Origin: Microbacterium sp. Root553
GTDB lineage: Bacteria; Actinomycetota; Actinomycetes; Actinomycetales; Microbacteriaceae
Assembly: GCF_001426995.1 (NCBI RefSeq)
Contig: NZ_LMFY01000001.1
Span: 1,736,496-1,800,495, forward strand
DNA length: 64,000 nucleotides
Direction: 5' to 3'
Part shown: one piece after another, positions 26,110 through 35,423 of the stretch
How the letters are laid out: each line of letters begins with the position of its first letter
Numbering within the stretch: position 1 is the stretch's first letter
Notes under the pieces: model-generated
What the model was told of the DNA's origin: nothing
Databases searched by the model: none
What the model saw: the letters and a program-made list of their open reading frames with translations, nothing else
Made by a program: the position numbers and the translations under genes

Positions 26110-26913
26110 ATGTTATCCATCGGAGCCTTCGCGCAGATCGGCCAGGTGACCCATCGGATGCTGCGGCATTGGGACACCGCCGGTCTGCTCATCCCAGCTC
26201 ACGTGGACGAGTACAGCGGCTACCGCTCCTATGATCCCTCGCAACTCGAACGCCTGCATCGGATCGTCGCACTGCGCCAACTCGGCTTCGGTCTCGACGA
26301 CATCTCGTCGATTCTCGACCGCGGAGTCGATGCGAATCGCATCGCCGCTCTGCTGCGCATCCGACGCGCTGAGGTGGAGGAGGAACACCGGATCGCTGCG
26401 GACCGACTCGTCGACGTGGAACGGCGGCTCCACCTCATCGAGAAGGAGAATCACATGTCCCGGATAGAGATCGTCGAGAAGCCTCTGCCCGCTGTCCGGC
26501 TGGCCGCGCGCTGCGTCATCGTCGCGGATCAACCCGAGGTCGCGCGAGTGCTGGGGCCTGCGTTCGATGCCGTTGCGGAGATCATCGGCGAGGAGTGCGG
26601 CTCGCTCTCCACGCCGATCGCCCAGTACGAGACGGTGGAGGACGGTCTGCAGATCGTCGCCGGCTATGCCTACGGCGGACCCGTCCGCGGCGGTTTCGAG
26701 GTCGTCGACCTGCCCGCTGTAGACGCAGCCGTCTGCGGCATCCACCTCGGTTCCATGGACCGCATCGCCGAAAGCTGGCAGGCGATTCACGCCGAGATCT
26801 TCGCTCGAGGGCTGGTCCACGCAGGGCCGTGCCGGGAACTCTATGTCCGGGCCGTCACGGAGGACCAATCAGACTGGGTGACGGAGCTGCAGCAGCCGGT
26901 GCGCCGCGGCTGA
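26110..26913 (+). CDS. MerR-family regulator with GyrI-like effector domain
   Basis: A 267-aa activator: MerR HTH (LSIGAFAQIGQVTHRMLRHW, GYRSYDPSQLERLHRIVALR), a dimerisation helix to about residue 115, then a GyrI/BmrR-type ligand domain (RIEIVEKPLPAVRLAARCVI ... ELYVR). Such proteins respond to hydrophobic cations or drugs and usually activate an adjacent transporter. Here no obvious target follows; the candidates are the flanking genes or the gene itself. Confidence 0.88.
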   Translation: MLSIGAFAQIGQVTHRMLRHWDTAGLLIPAHVDEYSGYRSYDPSQLERLHRIVALRQLGFGLDDISSILDRGVDANRIAALLRIRRAEVEEEHRIAADRLVDVERRLHLIEKENHMSRIEIVEKPLPAVRLAARCVIVADQPEVARVLGPAFDAVAEIIGEECGSLSTPIAQYETVEDGLQIVAGYAYGGPVRGGFEVVDLPAVDAAVCGIHLGSMDRIAESWQAIHAEIFARGLVHAGPCRELYVRAVTEDQSDWVTELQQPVRRG

Positions 26914-27016
26914 GATCCGTCGATGACGCGCTTCCGTGTGCCTCTGCCCATACCGTGTCGCAGCCGAGGGCCGGTCTCGTGAGAGCGCACTGCGCGGCCG
27001 TCCCCACTGCGACGTG

Positions 27017-27050
27017 AAAGGGCGGCACCTCCGAGGAGGTGCCGCCCTTT
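27017..27050. terminator. Bidirectional terminator between the MerR and MHS-symporter genes
   Basis: aaagggcggcacctc and gaggtgccgcccttt form a perfect 15-bp stem with a 4-nt loop. The A-run on one side and T-run on the other suit termination from both directions. Confidence 0.9.
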
Positions 27051-27068
27051 CGCATCCGATCCGACGTG

Positions 27069-28526
27069 TCAGCGCCTGGCGGCGGTGACGCCGAGGTCCT
27101 CGTCGTAGTCGTTGTCCTTGGTCTCCTTCGAGAGGAACAGTGCGATGAAGGTGAGCACGCCCATCGCCGACAGGTAGAGGCCGACGAGCCAGGGCGCGCC
27201 GTCACCGAGCTCCCACAGCCACAGCGCGACGATGGGAGCGAGCGCGGCGCCGAGGATCGACGACACGTTGTACGAGATCGCGGAGCCGGTGTAGCGCACG
27301 TTCGTCGGGAAGAGCTCGGGCAGCAGCGCGCCCATCGGACCGAAGGTCGCTCCCATCAACATGAAGCCGAACACGAGGAACGCCTGGGCGAGCGCTCCCG
27401 TGAACTTGGGGTCGATCGCGGGCAGCAGGAAGGCGTTGAAGGTGAGACCGAACACGATGATGAGTCCGGTGACCCACATCAGCAGCCTGCGGCGCCCGAT
27501 CTTGTCGGCGATGGGACCGGAGAGCAGCGTGAAGACACCGAAGAACACCACGCCGATGATCTGCATGAGCACGAAGTCGGTGTAGCCGAATCCGAGGCCC
27601 GGGTAGAACTGAGACGCGAAGGCGGCGGCGTCGAAGTCCTTGCCCGTCGCCTCGGCGGCAGCCTGTGCTGCGGCCGACGCGGTCTCGAGCGAGGCGGGCT
27701 TGGTGCCGTAGGCGAGGGTGAAGTTCGTCATCAGGTAGAACAGCACGTAGGTCGCCAGCATGATGAACGTGCCGAGGATGAGCTGCCGCCAGTGGTGACG
27801 GAAGACGGTGGCGAGTGGCAGCTTGCGGATCGCGCCCTTCTTCTCGGCCTTCGTGAAGGTCTCGGACTCGACGAGCTTCAGTCGCACCCACAGTCCGATG
27901 ATGACCATCACGGCGGAGAACAGGAACGGGATGCGCCAGCCCCACGACAGGAACGCCTCGGACTTGAGGGCGGGGTTCTCGGAGTGCGGCAGCAGCCAGT
28001 TGATCGTGAGGAAGAGCAGGTTCGCGATGATGAAGCCGAGCGGTGCTCCCAGCTGGGGGAACGTCCCGTACCAGGCGCGCTTGCCCTTGGGGGCGTTCTC
28101 GGTGGCGACCAGCGCGGCGCCCGACCACTCGCCGCCGAGGGCGAAGCCCTGCGCGAGGCGCAGGAGCAGCAGCAGCAGTGCCGCCCACCAGCCGATCTGC
28201 TGGAATGTGGGCAGCAGGCCGATGACGAACGTCGCGATGCCCATCGTGAGCAGGGAGGCGACGAGCGTCGCCTTGCGGCCGAACTTGTCGCCGAAGTGTC
28301 CGAAGATCACGGCACCGATCGGGCGGGCGATCATCGCGGCGCCGAAGACGGCGAACGACGAGAGCAGCGAGGTCGTGTCGTTTCCGGTGGGGAAGAAGAG
28401 CACCGGGAAGACGAGCACCGCCGCCGTCGCATACGCGTAGAAGTCGTAGAACTCGATCGTGGTGCCGACGAGGCTCGCCGTGATGACGCGCGAACGCGGA
28501 TTCGCCGGCGCTGTGGTCGTACTCAT
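27069..28526 (-). CDS. MFS transporter, metabolite:H+ symporter (MHS) family
   Basis: A 485-aa 12-helix permease beginning after VITASLVGTTIEFYDFYAYA, the MHS N-terminal hallmark. GHFGDKFGRKATL is the MFS A-motif, and LRLAQGFALGGEWSGAALVA follows. MHS carriers import organic acids, proline/betaine or shikimate. The inserted loop between helices 7 and 8 is Ala-rich. Start ATG 28526 has aaggag upstream. A long palindrome with GGTATACC core overlaps the promoter, suggesting control by a GntR-type regulator not encoded here. Confidence 0.9.
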   Translation of the reverse strand: MSTTTAPANPRSRVITASLVGTTIEFYDFYAYATAAVLVFPVLFFPTGNDTTSLLSSFAVFGAAMIARPIGAVIFGHFGDKFGRKATLVASLLTMGIATFVIGLLPTFQQIGWWAALLLLLLRLAQGFALGGEWSGAALVATENAPKGKRAWYGTFPQLGAPLGFIIANLLFLTINWLLPHSENPALKSEAFLSWGWRIPFLFSAVMVIIGLWVRLKLVESETFTKAEKKGAIRKLPLATVFRHHWRQLILGTFIMLATYVLFYLMTNFTLAYGTKPASLETASAAAQAAAEATGKDFDAAAFASQFYPGLGFGYTDFVLMQIIGVVFFGVFTLLSGPIADKIGRRRLLMWVTGLIIVFGLTFNAFLLPAIDPKFTGALAQAFLVFGFMLMGATFGPMGALLPELFPTNVRYTGSAISYNVSSILGAALAPIVALWLWELGDGAPWLVGLYLSAMGVLTFIALFLSKETKDNDYDEDLGVTAARR

Positions 28527-28544
28527 GCTGCTCCTTAGATCCGA

Positions 28545-28566
28545 GTGCCCTGGTATACCGGGGCAC
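28545..28566. promoter_or_regulatory. 22-bp palindromic operator upstream of the MHS symporter
   Basis: gtgccctggtatacc followed by ggggcac: ten of eleven base pairs symmetric about ggtatacc. It starts 18 bp before the symporter start codon and covers the likely -10 (TATACC on the minus strand). The GTATAC core is typical of GntR/FCD-type operators. No matching regulator gene is adjacent. Confidence 0.65.
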
Positions 28567-28676
28567 CGAGAGATCCTACGCCTTCCTGAACGTTTGCTGG
28601 GTGCGTATGACATCCCGTCGCAGCGCGTGCGTAGAGTCGAATGCGGATGCCGACGCCCACGGGAGGCGAGAAGATC

Positions 28677-29174
28677 GTGACGACGAGACTGCTGCTGATC
28701 GCCGACACGCATGTGCCCGCCCGCGCCAAGAGACTGCCCGCCGCGGTGCTGTCGGCGGTCGAGGAGGCCGACATCGTCGTGCACGCGGGCGACTGGATCG
28801 ACGTCGCGACCCTGGATCTGCTCGAGTCACGAGCACGGCGGCTCGTGGGCGTCCACGGCAACAACGACGGCCCGGCGCTGCGCGAGCGGCTGCCCGAGAT
28901 CGCCCGGCTGACGGTCGAGGGCGTCGAGATGGCCGTGGTGCACGAGACCGGGCAGAAGCAGCGGCGAGAGGAGCGCATGGACGCCGCCTTCCCCGGCACG
29001 GATCTGCTCGTGTTCGGGCACTCGCACATCCCGTGGGACACGGTGGCGCCATCGGGCATGCGTCTGCTGAACCCGGGGTCGCCGACGGATCGCCGCCGCC
29101 AGCCCGTCTGCACGATGATGACGGTCGCGATCGACGCCCGACGGATCGACGCCACGCTGGTGCCGATCGAGTGA
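28677..29174 (+). CDS. YfcE-type metallophosphoesterase
   Basis: A 165-aa calcineurin-like phosphoesterase: LLLIADTHVP (Asp-x-His), VVHAGDWID, GVHGNNDGP (GNxD) and VFGHSHIPWD (GHSH) supply the two-metal site. YfcE-like enzymes hydrolyse phosphodiesters or cyclic nucleotides in vitro; in vivo role is unknown. I chose GTG 28677, with ggagg 9 nt upstream. An upstream ATG at 28641 is only 3 nt past a TAGAGT box and so probably untranscribed. Confidence 0.85.
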   Translation: MTTRLLLIADTHVPARAKRLPAAVLSAVEEADIVVHAGDWIDVATLDLLESRARRLVGVHGNNDGPALRERLPEIARLTVEGVEMAVVHETGQKQRREERMDAAFPGTDLLVFGHSHIPWDTVAPSGMRLLNPGSPTDRRRQPVCTMMTVAIDARRIDATLVPIE

Positions 29175-29229
29175 GCGTCGGTCGCGTCTGCCGGGAGCCG
29201 CATGGCCCTCAATTTCTCGTCGCCGCGCC

Positions 29230-30975
29230 CTATTCCTCGGTGTCGCCGAGAGCGAGTTCCGAGACGAAGTCCGCGGTCGGAGCGAGCAGGTGCTCGAGTT
29301 CGAGGACGACGAGCCTGTTCGCTCCGGCGACGGTCGCGGGCGCCGGCACGAAGAGCGTGCGCTGCGGACCGTTGCGCCAGTAGCGGCCGAGGAAGAACCC
29401 GTTGACGAACGCGTACCCCTTGCTCCACGACGCGGTGTCGAGGAAGAGGTCTGCGGGGGCATCGAGGTCGACGTCCGCGACCCACGCGGACGGTCCGGCG
29501 AACGGCGCGCCCGACGGCTCTCCGCCGCGGGCGGCGATCTCCGCGGCGATCTCTGCGACATCGAGCGGTGTCGAGCGCCACCCGGTCAGGGGTGCGCCGT
29601 CGATGGTGGGGACGCCGATGAGGCCCTTCTGCTCGCCGAGCCGGTGGTCGTAGTTCACGCGACCCTGCTCTTCGACGAGGATGCTGAGCGTGCGGCCCGC
29701 GGGGACCCTCAGAGCGCGGTCGTGGCGGGCGCGCGAGAGCGTCCCGACGGCCTGGCCGTCGACGCTCACCCAGCCGAGGTCGCGCACCTCGTCAGTGACG
29801 AGAAGCCCTCCGCGGCCTCCCGGCAGCTCGACGTCGTAGCGGACGAGAGCGCTCAGGTGCTCGAGCTCGTCGAAGGTCGCCGGTGAATCGGTGCTCACGG
29901 ACGCGTCGACCGCGGCATCCGTCCACGCGCCCGCAGGCGCGAGCGGCACGGAGAACGCCGGCGAGGTCGTCACGGCGGGCGGTCGCTCGTCGGGGACGGG
30001 GGCGTATCTGGCGATCACGTCGCGGAAGGCGAAGAACTTCGCCGTCGGATTCCCGGCCTCGTCGAGAGGGGCGTCGTAGTCGTACGAGGTGACGATCGGC
30101 AGGTAGCGGCCCTTGTGGTTGGCGCCGTTGGTGAGGCCGAAGTTCGTGCCGCCGTGGAACATGTAGATGTTCACCGACGCGCCGGCGGCGAGGAGCTCGT
30201 CGAGGTCGGAGGCCGCAGCCTCCACATCGGTGGTGTGGTGCACGCCGCCCCACCAGTCGAACCAGCCGTCCCAGAACTCGGAGCACATCAGGGGACCGGT
30301 GGGCTGGTGCGTGCGCAGTGTGGCGAGGCGCTCGGCGCTGCGCGAACCGAACGAGCCGGTCTTGTGCAGCTCGGGCAGGCTGCCGTCGGCGAGCATCTGA
30401 TCGGTGGGCTGGTCGACCGTGGTGAGCGGGACGGTGATGCCCGCCTCGCGGGTCAGCGCGACGAGCGCCTCGAGGTAGTCCTTGTCGGAGCCGTAGGCGC
30501 CGTATTCGTTCTCGATCTGCACGAGCACGACGGAGCCGCCTCGGTCGATCTGTCGGGGAGCGACGATCTCGTAGACGCGACGCAGGTAGTCGCTCACATC
30601 GGCCAGGTAGGAGGGCTCGGAGGAGCGGAGCTCGCGCTCGCCGGCGGTGAGCCAGTTCGGAAGCCCGCCGTTGTGCCATTCGGCGCAGATGTAGGGGCCG
30701 GGTCGGACGATCGCATCCATGCCCTCGGCCTGGATGAGGTCGAGGAATCGACCGAGGTCGTTCCATCCCGTGGCATCCCACTCGCCCCGCCGCGGCTCGT
30801 GCGCGTTCCAGGCGACGTAGGTCTCGATCGTGTTCAGCCCCATCAGGCGTGCCTTGCGGATGCGGTCCTGCCACTGGTCGGGGTGCACCCGGAAGTAGTG
30901 GATGGCGCCCGAGATCACCCGGTGGGGGAGGCCGGCGCGGAGGAAATCGGTCTCGCCGATGGAGAAGGAGGTCAC
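29230..30975 (-). CDS. Beta-galactosidase, glycoside hydrolase family 35
   Basis: A 581-aa GH35 enzyme hydrolysing terminal non-reducing beta-galactosides. The acid/base Glu157 is in VQIENEYGAYG and the nucleophile Glu233 in CSEFWDGWFDWWG; ISGAIHYFRV and RPGPYICAEWHNGGLP are family hallmarks. C-terminal beta-sandwich domains follow the barrel. No signal peptide is present, so it acts in the cytoplasm on sugar imported by the ABC transporter encoded upstream in the same operon. Start GTG 30975. Confidence 0.95.
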   Translation of the reverse strand: MTSFSIGETDFLRAGLPHRVISGAIHYFRVHPDQWQDRIRKARLMGLNTIETYVAWNAHEPRRGEWDATGWNDLGRFLDLIQAEGMDAIVRPGPYICAEWHNGGLPNWLTAGERELRSSEPSYLADVSDYLRRVYEIVAPRQIDRGGSVVLVQIENEYGAYGSDKDYLEALVALTREAGITVPLTTVDQPTDQMLADGSLPELHKTGSFGSRSAERLATLRTHQPTGPLMCSEFWDGWFDWWGGVHHTTDVEAAASDLDELLAAGASVNIYMFHGGTNFGLTNGANHKGRYLPIVTSYDYDAPLDEAGNPTAKFFAFRDVIARYAPVPDERPPAVTTSPAFSVPLAPAGAWTDAAVDASVSTDSPATFDELEHLSALVRYDVELPGGRGGLLVTDEVRDLGWVSVDGQAVGTLSRARHDRALRVPAGRTLSILVEEQGRVNYDHRLGEQKGLIGVPTIDGAPLTGWRSTPLDVAEIAAEIAARGGEPSGAPFAGPSAWVADVDLDAPADLFLDTASWSKGYAFVNGFFLGRYWRNGPQRTLFVPAPATVAGANRLVVLELEHLLAPTADFVSELALGDTEE

Positions 30976-30996
30976 GATGAGGTGCTTTCGATGGGT

Positions 30997-31026
30997 GGGC
31001 CGGACGGGAGGATTCCCGTCCGGCCC
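30997..31026 (-). terminator. Intercistronic hairpin between sugar-binding protein and GH35 genes
   Basis: gggccggacggga and tcccgtccggccc make a perfect 13-bp stem with a 4-nt loop, just after the binding-protein stop. In such operons it commonly raises the binding-protein to enzyme ratio by protecting or partly terminating the mRNA. Confidence 0.75.
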
Positions 31027-31036
31027 AGACGTGCGA

Positions 31037-32389
31037 TTACTTGTTGACGGCGAAGCCCTGCGAGTTGCCGTACTCGACCAGCGCGTCCTGCCAGGTCGTG
31101 AGGCCCTCGTTCAGGTCTGTACCGTTCTGGTACGACTGGCCGACCGTGTCTCCGAAGATGCTGTTGCCGTAGACCTGGTAGGGCAGGTAGCTCCAGCCCT
31201 CGACGACGTCATCGGCCGCGGCCGCGAGGACCTCGTTGATCTTCTGACCGCCGAAGTACTCCGGGGCGTCCGCGAGGAACTCCTCGCTCGAGAGCTCGGC
31301 CGTGGTGGAGGGGAAGCCGCCGGACTCGAGGAAGGTCGAGATGCTGTCCTCCGAGTTGTTCAGCCACCACAGGAAGCCCGCAGCGAGCTCGGGGTTCTTG
31401 CTCTGCGAGGTCACGGCCTGACCGCCGCCGCCGTTCTCGGCGGACGCCGGGGTGCCGTCGTAGGTCGGCATCGGCGCGACGCGCCAGTCGCCGGCTCCGT
31501 CGGGGGCGCCGGTGATGAGGTTGCCGGGCATCCAGGCGCCGATCACGAGGGTCGCGAGGCTGCCGTCGCCGAGAGCGCGGAACCACTCATCGCTCCAGCT
31601 GCTGTACGGGGCGAGCAGGTCCTCCTCGACGAGGCGGTTCCAGTTCTCGGTCCACTTCTTCGATCCGTCGTCCTGCAGATCGATCGTCACGTCAGTGCCG
31701 GAGGTGGCGAACGGCTCGCCGCCCGCCTGCCAGATCATCGAGGTGGCGAAGCCCGCGTCGCCGGTGTCGTTGGTGATGTACGCGTCGGGGTTCGCCGCGT
31801 GGATCGTCTTGGCCGCCTCGTAGTACTCGTCCCACGTGGTGGGCACGGCGACGCCGGCGGCATCGAACACGGCCTTGTTGTAGAACAGCGCCATGGGGCC
31901 CGAGTCCTGCGGCAGGCCGTAGATCGCGTCGCCCTCGGTGACGGAGTTCCATGTCGAGGCGGTGTAGTCGTCCTCGAAGTCGGCGAAGCCGTACTGCGAG
32001 AGGTCGACGAACGCGTCGCTGAGAGTGAACTGCGGGAAGGCGTAGTACTCGATCTGCACGACGTCGGGGGCGCCGGAGCCGGCCTTGATCGCGTTCTGGA
32101 GCTTGGTGTACTCGTCCTTGTTGGTGCCCGCGTTGACCACGTTGACCTTCACGTTCGGGTACTCCTTCTCGAAGGCCTCGACCTGGGCCTCCGCAGACGG
32201 CGTCCACGACCAGTACGTGATCTCGCCGCCCTTCTCGAGAGCGGCCTCGACGGAGTCGAACGAGCCGTCGCCGGCCGCGCCGCCGCCGGAGTCGCCGGCG
32301 CTGCATCCCGCCAGCGCGAGCGCCGCGACGGTGCCGGCCGCGAGCACCGTGAGGGTGCGTCGGGCGGCGGGGGAGGGAAGGTGCTTCAT
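31037..32389 (-). CDS. Sugar ABC transporter substrate-binding lipoprotein
   Basis: A 450-aa family-1 extracellular solute-binding protein. The N-terminal signal ends in the lipobox LAGC (Cys29). ITYWSWTPSAEAQVEAFEKE and YGLPQDSGPMALFYNKAVF are typical of oligosaccharide receptors. It delivers a sugar to the two permeases encoded upstream. With a GH35 enzyme in the operon the ligand is probably a beta-galactoside. No ATPase gene is present; such importers often share an MsiK-type ATPase encoded elsewhere. Confidence 0.92.
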   Translation of the reverse strand: MKHLPSPAARRTLTVLAAGTVAALALAGCSAGDSGGGAAGDGSFDSVEAALEKGGEITYWSWTPSAEAQVEAFEKEYPNVKVNVVNAGTNKDEYTKLQNAIKAGSGAPDVVQIEYYAFPQFTLSDAFVDLSQYGFADFEDDYTASTWNSVTEGDAIYGLPQDSGPMALFYNKAVFDAAGVAVPTTWDEYYEAAKTIHAANPDAYITNDTGDAGFATSMIWQAGGEPFATSGTDVTIDLQDDGSKKWTENWNRLVEEDLLAPYSSWSDEWFRALGDGSLATLVIGAWMPGNLITGAPDGAGDWRVAPMPTYDGTPASAENGGGGQAVTSQSKNPELAAGFLWWLNNSEDSISTFLESGGFPSTTAELSSEEFLADAPEYFGGQKINEVLAAAADDVVEGWSYLPYQVYGNSIFGDTVGQSYQNGTDLNEGLTTWQDALVEYGNSQGFAVNK

Positions 32390-32456
32390 TGCTGTGTCCT
32401 TTCGGGGGTGCGGTCCTTCATCGGACCGACGTCTTCGGTGCAGAGGGTGCCGGGAG

Positions 32457-33347
32457 CTACTGCTTGACGCTGCCGGCGGTGAGACCTGACTGCCAGAAAC
32501 GCTGCAGCAGCAGGAAGGCGATGACGATCGGGACGATCGTGAGCAGCGAGCCCATGATCACGAGGTTGTAGATCGGCTGGGAACCTGCGCCGATGGCCTG
32601 CGCGCTCCACTGGTTGAGCCCCACGGTGAGGGGATACCAGGCGGGGTCGGAGAGCATGATCAGGGGCAGGAAGTAGTTGTTCCAGGTCGCGACCACGGTG
32701 AACAGGGTCACAGTCACGATGCCGGGAGCGAGGAGCCGCATCGAGATGGTGAAGAACGTGCGGAACTCGCCGGCGCCGTCGATACGGGCGGCCTCGAGCA
32801 GTTCGGTCGGCACCGATTCCGAGGCGAAGACCCAGATCAGGTACAGCCCGAAGGGACTGATGAGAGACGGGATGATGACCGCCCAGGGCGTGTTCGTGAG
32901 GCCCAGCTCGCTGAAGAGCAGGAACGTCGGCACGGCGAGGGCGGTGCCGGGCACCGCGACGGCACCGAGGACGACGGCGAAGACGGCGCGCCGTCCGGGG
33001 AAGCGGTACTTCGCGAGTCCGTAGCCCGCCATGGTCGCGAGCAGGGTCGCCCCGCCCGCACCCACCACGACGTAGAGGAGGGTGTTGCCCAGCCAGCGGA
33101 GGAAGATCCCGTCCTGGTAAGAGAACGTGGCGACGAGGTTGTCGAAGAAGGCGAAGTCGTCGGAGAACCACAGGCCGAACGAGCTGAACAGTCCGGACTG
33201 CGTCTTGGTCGAGCTGAACAGCAGCCACACGAGCGGCACGAGCGTGTACAGCGCGTAGGCGACCATGACGATCAGCAGAGTCTTGGACTTGCGCGGGGTG
33301 AGCAGGTCGTGGCGCTTCTGCGAAGGGCGGGCGAGGGGGAGTGCCAT
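32457..33347 (-). CDS. Sugar ABC transporter permease, MalG type
   Basis: A 296-aa permease with six hydrophobic segments and an EAA loop (ELLEAARIDGAGEFRTFFTI) for docking the ATPase. It pairs with the MalF-type permease, whose stop is 1 bp upstream of this start. Confidence 0.92.
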   Translation of the reverse strand: MALPLARPSQKRHDLLTPRKSKTLLIVMVAYALYTLVPLVWLLFSSTKTQSGLFSSFGLWFSDDFAFFDNLVATFSYQDGIFLRWLGNTLLYVVVGAGGATLLATMAGYGLAKYRFPGRRAVFAVVLGAVAVPGTALAVPTFLLFSELGLTNTPWAVIIPSLISPFGLYLIWVFASESVPTELLEAARIDGAGEFRTFFTISMRLLAPGIVTVTLFTVVATWNNYFLPLIMLSDPAWYPLTVGLNQWSAQAIGAGSQPIYNLVIMGSLLTIVPIVIAFLLLQRFWQSGLTAGSVKQ

Positions 33348-33348
33348 G

Positions 33349-34266
33349 TCAGCGCACCTCAGACTTCGAGCCGCGCAACTGCACGACGTAGGCGATCACC
33401 GCGGTGATGACGCCCATGATGATGGCGATCGTCGCGGCGTAATTGAACTGCTGTCCCGCGAACGAGAGGTTGTACGCGTACATGTTGGGGGTGAAGTACG
33501 TCGTGATCACGTTCGGGGCGAGCGGACGCAGGATGTTGGGCTCGTTGAAGAGCTGGAAGCTGCCGATGACCGAGAAGATCGTCGCGATCACGAGGGCACC
33601 GCGGACGTTCGGGATCTTGATCGAGAAGATCGTGCGCCACGCTCCGGCGCCGTCGAGCGACGCGGCCTCGTACATGTCGGTCGGGATCGTCTTGAGCGAC
33701 GAATAGAAGATCAGCATGTTGTAGCCGACGAACTGCCAGGTGACGATGTTGCCGATCGAGACCAGAATCCATTCCCTGGCGAACGGGGTGATGAGGTCGC
33801 TGCCGAGGAAGTCGTTGAAGTTCGAGGTCAGACCGAACTGGTCGCCGTAGATGTATCCCCACATCAGCACCGCGACGACGGCGGGCACCGCGTAGGGCAG
33901 GAAGATCAGGATGCGGAAGAACGCCGCGCCCCGAAGCCGGGCGCTGTCGAGGGCGAGTGCCGCGGCCAAGGCCAGGACCAGCATGATCGGCACCTGCACC
34001 ACGAGGAACAGCACGACACGGCCGAAGGCCTCCCAGAACTGGGGGTCGGTGAGTGCGCGCACGTAGTTGTCGACCCCGACGAAGGCGGTTCCGCCGATGA
34101 GCTTCTCCTGGAAGAAGCTCAGGTAGAGCGCGTACGCGAGCGGGGTGAGGAACACCAGGGTGAAGACGACCATGAAGGGGCCGACGAAGGCCCATCCCTT
34201 CCAGTCGCGCTTGTCGCGCCGGCGGGTGCCGTGAGCCGCCGGGGCGACGGAGTCGTGTGTCGTCAT
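33349..34266 (-). CDS. Sugar ABC transporter permease, MalF type
   Basis: A 305-aa permease with the EAA loop (DMYEAASLDGAGAWRTIFSI). I start at ATG 34266, preceded by gaagg; a longer open frame runs into the operator region. It is the first gene of the operon, ahead of the second permease, binding protein and GH35 gene, and is divergent from lacI. Confidence 0.92.
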   Translation of the reverse strand: MTTHDSVAPAAHGTRRRDKRDWKGWAFVGPFMVVFTLVFLTPLAYALYLSFFQEKLIGGTAFVGVDNYVRALTDPQFWEAFGRVVLFLVVQVPIMLVLALAAALALDSARLRGAAFFRILIFLPYAVPAVVAVLMWGYIYGDQFGLTSNFNDFLGSDLITPFAREWILVSIGNIVTWQFVGYNMLIFYSSLKTIPTDMYEAASLDGAGAWRTIFSIKIPNVRGALVIATIFSVIGSFQLFNEPNILRPLAPNVITTYFTPNMYAYNLSFAGQQFNYAATIAIIMGVITAVIAYVVQLRGSKSEVR

Positions 34267-34308
34267 CGACGAGAACCTTCTTACGGATCGGGCGCTCACT
34301 GCGCCGTG

Positions 34309-34322
34309 TGTCAACGTCAACA
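34309..34322. promoter_or_regulatory. LacI-type operator, copy 1
   Basis: tgtcaacgtcaaca, symmetric at 10 of 14 positions, with the cg centre typical of LacI-family operators. An identical copy lies 34 bp away. Confidence 0.75.
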
Positions 34323-34342
34323 TATTCGACGCGCTGCTAGTG

Positions 34343-34356
34343 TGTCAACGTCAACA
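34343..34356. promoter_or_regulatory. LacI-type operator, copy 2
   Basis: An exact second copy of tgtcaacgtcaaca, 20 bp before the lacI-type start codon. Together the two sites could control both divergent transcripts. Confidence 0.75.
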
Positions 34357-34375
34357 CATGAATGGATGATCGATC

Positions 34376-35407
34376 GTGACTTCGGGACAGCCGGCAGAGC
34401 CGCCGCAGCGGCGGAGAGATCCGTCGATGGAGGATGTCGCGCGCGAAGCCGGGGTCTCCGGGCAGACCGTCTCACGTGTCGTGAACGCGCGCGGGTATGT
34501 GGGCGCGGCGACGAGGGAGCGCGTCGAAGACGCCATGCAGCGACTGGGCTACCGGCCCAACAGCGCAGCGCGCGCGCTGAGGTCGGGGCGGTTCCGGGCC
34601 CTCGGCGTCATCATGTTCTCGTTCAGCTCCTACGGCAATCAGCGCACTCTCGACGCGATCGCCGTGCGCGCATCCCAGCGGGGCTACGCGCTGACCCTCA
34701 TCCCCGTCGAGTCGACGGCGAGGGACACCGTCGCCGGAGCGTTCCGCCGGCTGGAGGAGCACGCTGTCGACGGCATCATCATCGTGATCGAGGCCCACCA
34801 GCTCGATGAGGCGGAGGTCGAGATCCCCGACGGGATGCCCGTGGTGCTGGTCGACTCGAACCGCGGAGATGCGCACCCCTTCGTCGACACCGATCAGGCC
34901 CAGGGGGCGCGCCTCGCCACCGAGCATCTGCTCGAGCTCGGGCATGCGACCGTCTGGCATGTGGCGGGGCCTGCGAAGTCCTACTCCGCCGAACGTCGCC
35001 GGGAGTCCTGGGCGCAGACGCTCGAGTCACGCGGCGTCGTGGCACCCGAACCGCTGCAGGGCGACTGGTCGGCGGAGTCGGGATATCAGGCGGGGCTCCG
35101 TCTGCGCGACGACGAAGGGGTCACCGCCGTGTTCGCGGCGAACGACCAGATGGCGATCGGCGTCGTCCGGGCGTTCCGCGAGGCCGGACGCGACATCCCC
35201 GGCGACGTCAGCGTGGTCGGATTCGACGGTCTGCCCGATGCCGCCCAGCTCTGGCCGCCGCTGACCACCGTGCAGCAGCACCCCGAGAAGGTCGGCGCGC
35301 TGGCCGTCGACGCGCTGCTCGCCGAGCTCGACGGGGAAGCGCGCGCGCAGACCCCGCTCGTGGGCACCGAGCTCATCGTGCGCGAGAGCACCGCGCCGCC
35401 GCGCTGA
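34376..35407 (+). CDS. LacI-family transcriptional regulator
   Basis: A 343-aa repressor: HTH MEDVAREAGVSGQTVSRVVN followed by the hinge (YRPNSAARALRSGR) and a periplasmic-binding-protein-like sensor (AVFAANDQMAIGVVRAFREA, VSVVGFDGLPDA). GTG start at 34376. It probably represses the divergent sugar importer/GH35 operon until a galactoside or galactose derivative binds. Confidence 0.92.
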   Translation: MTSGQPAEPPQRRRDPSMEDVAREAGVSGQTVSRVVNARGYVGAATRERVEDAMQRLGYRPNSAARALRSGRFRALGVIMFSFSSYGNQRTLDAIAVRASQRGYALTLIPVESTARDTVAGAFRRLEEHAVDGIIIVIEAHQLDEAEVEIPDGMPVVLVDSNRGDAHPFVDTDQAQGARLATEHLLELGHATVWHVAGPAKSYSAERRRESWAQTLESRGVVAPEPLQGDWSAESGYQAGLRLRDDEGVTAVFAANDQMAIGVVRAFREAGRDIPGDVSVVGFDGLPDAAQLWPPLTTVQQHPEKVGALAVDALLAELDGEARAQTPLVGTELIVRESTAPPR

Positions 35408-35423
35408 CCGCAGTCTCCGTTCC

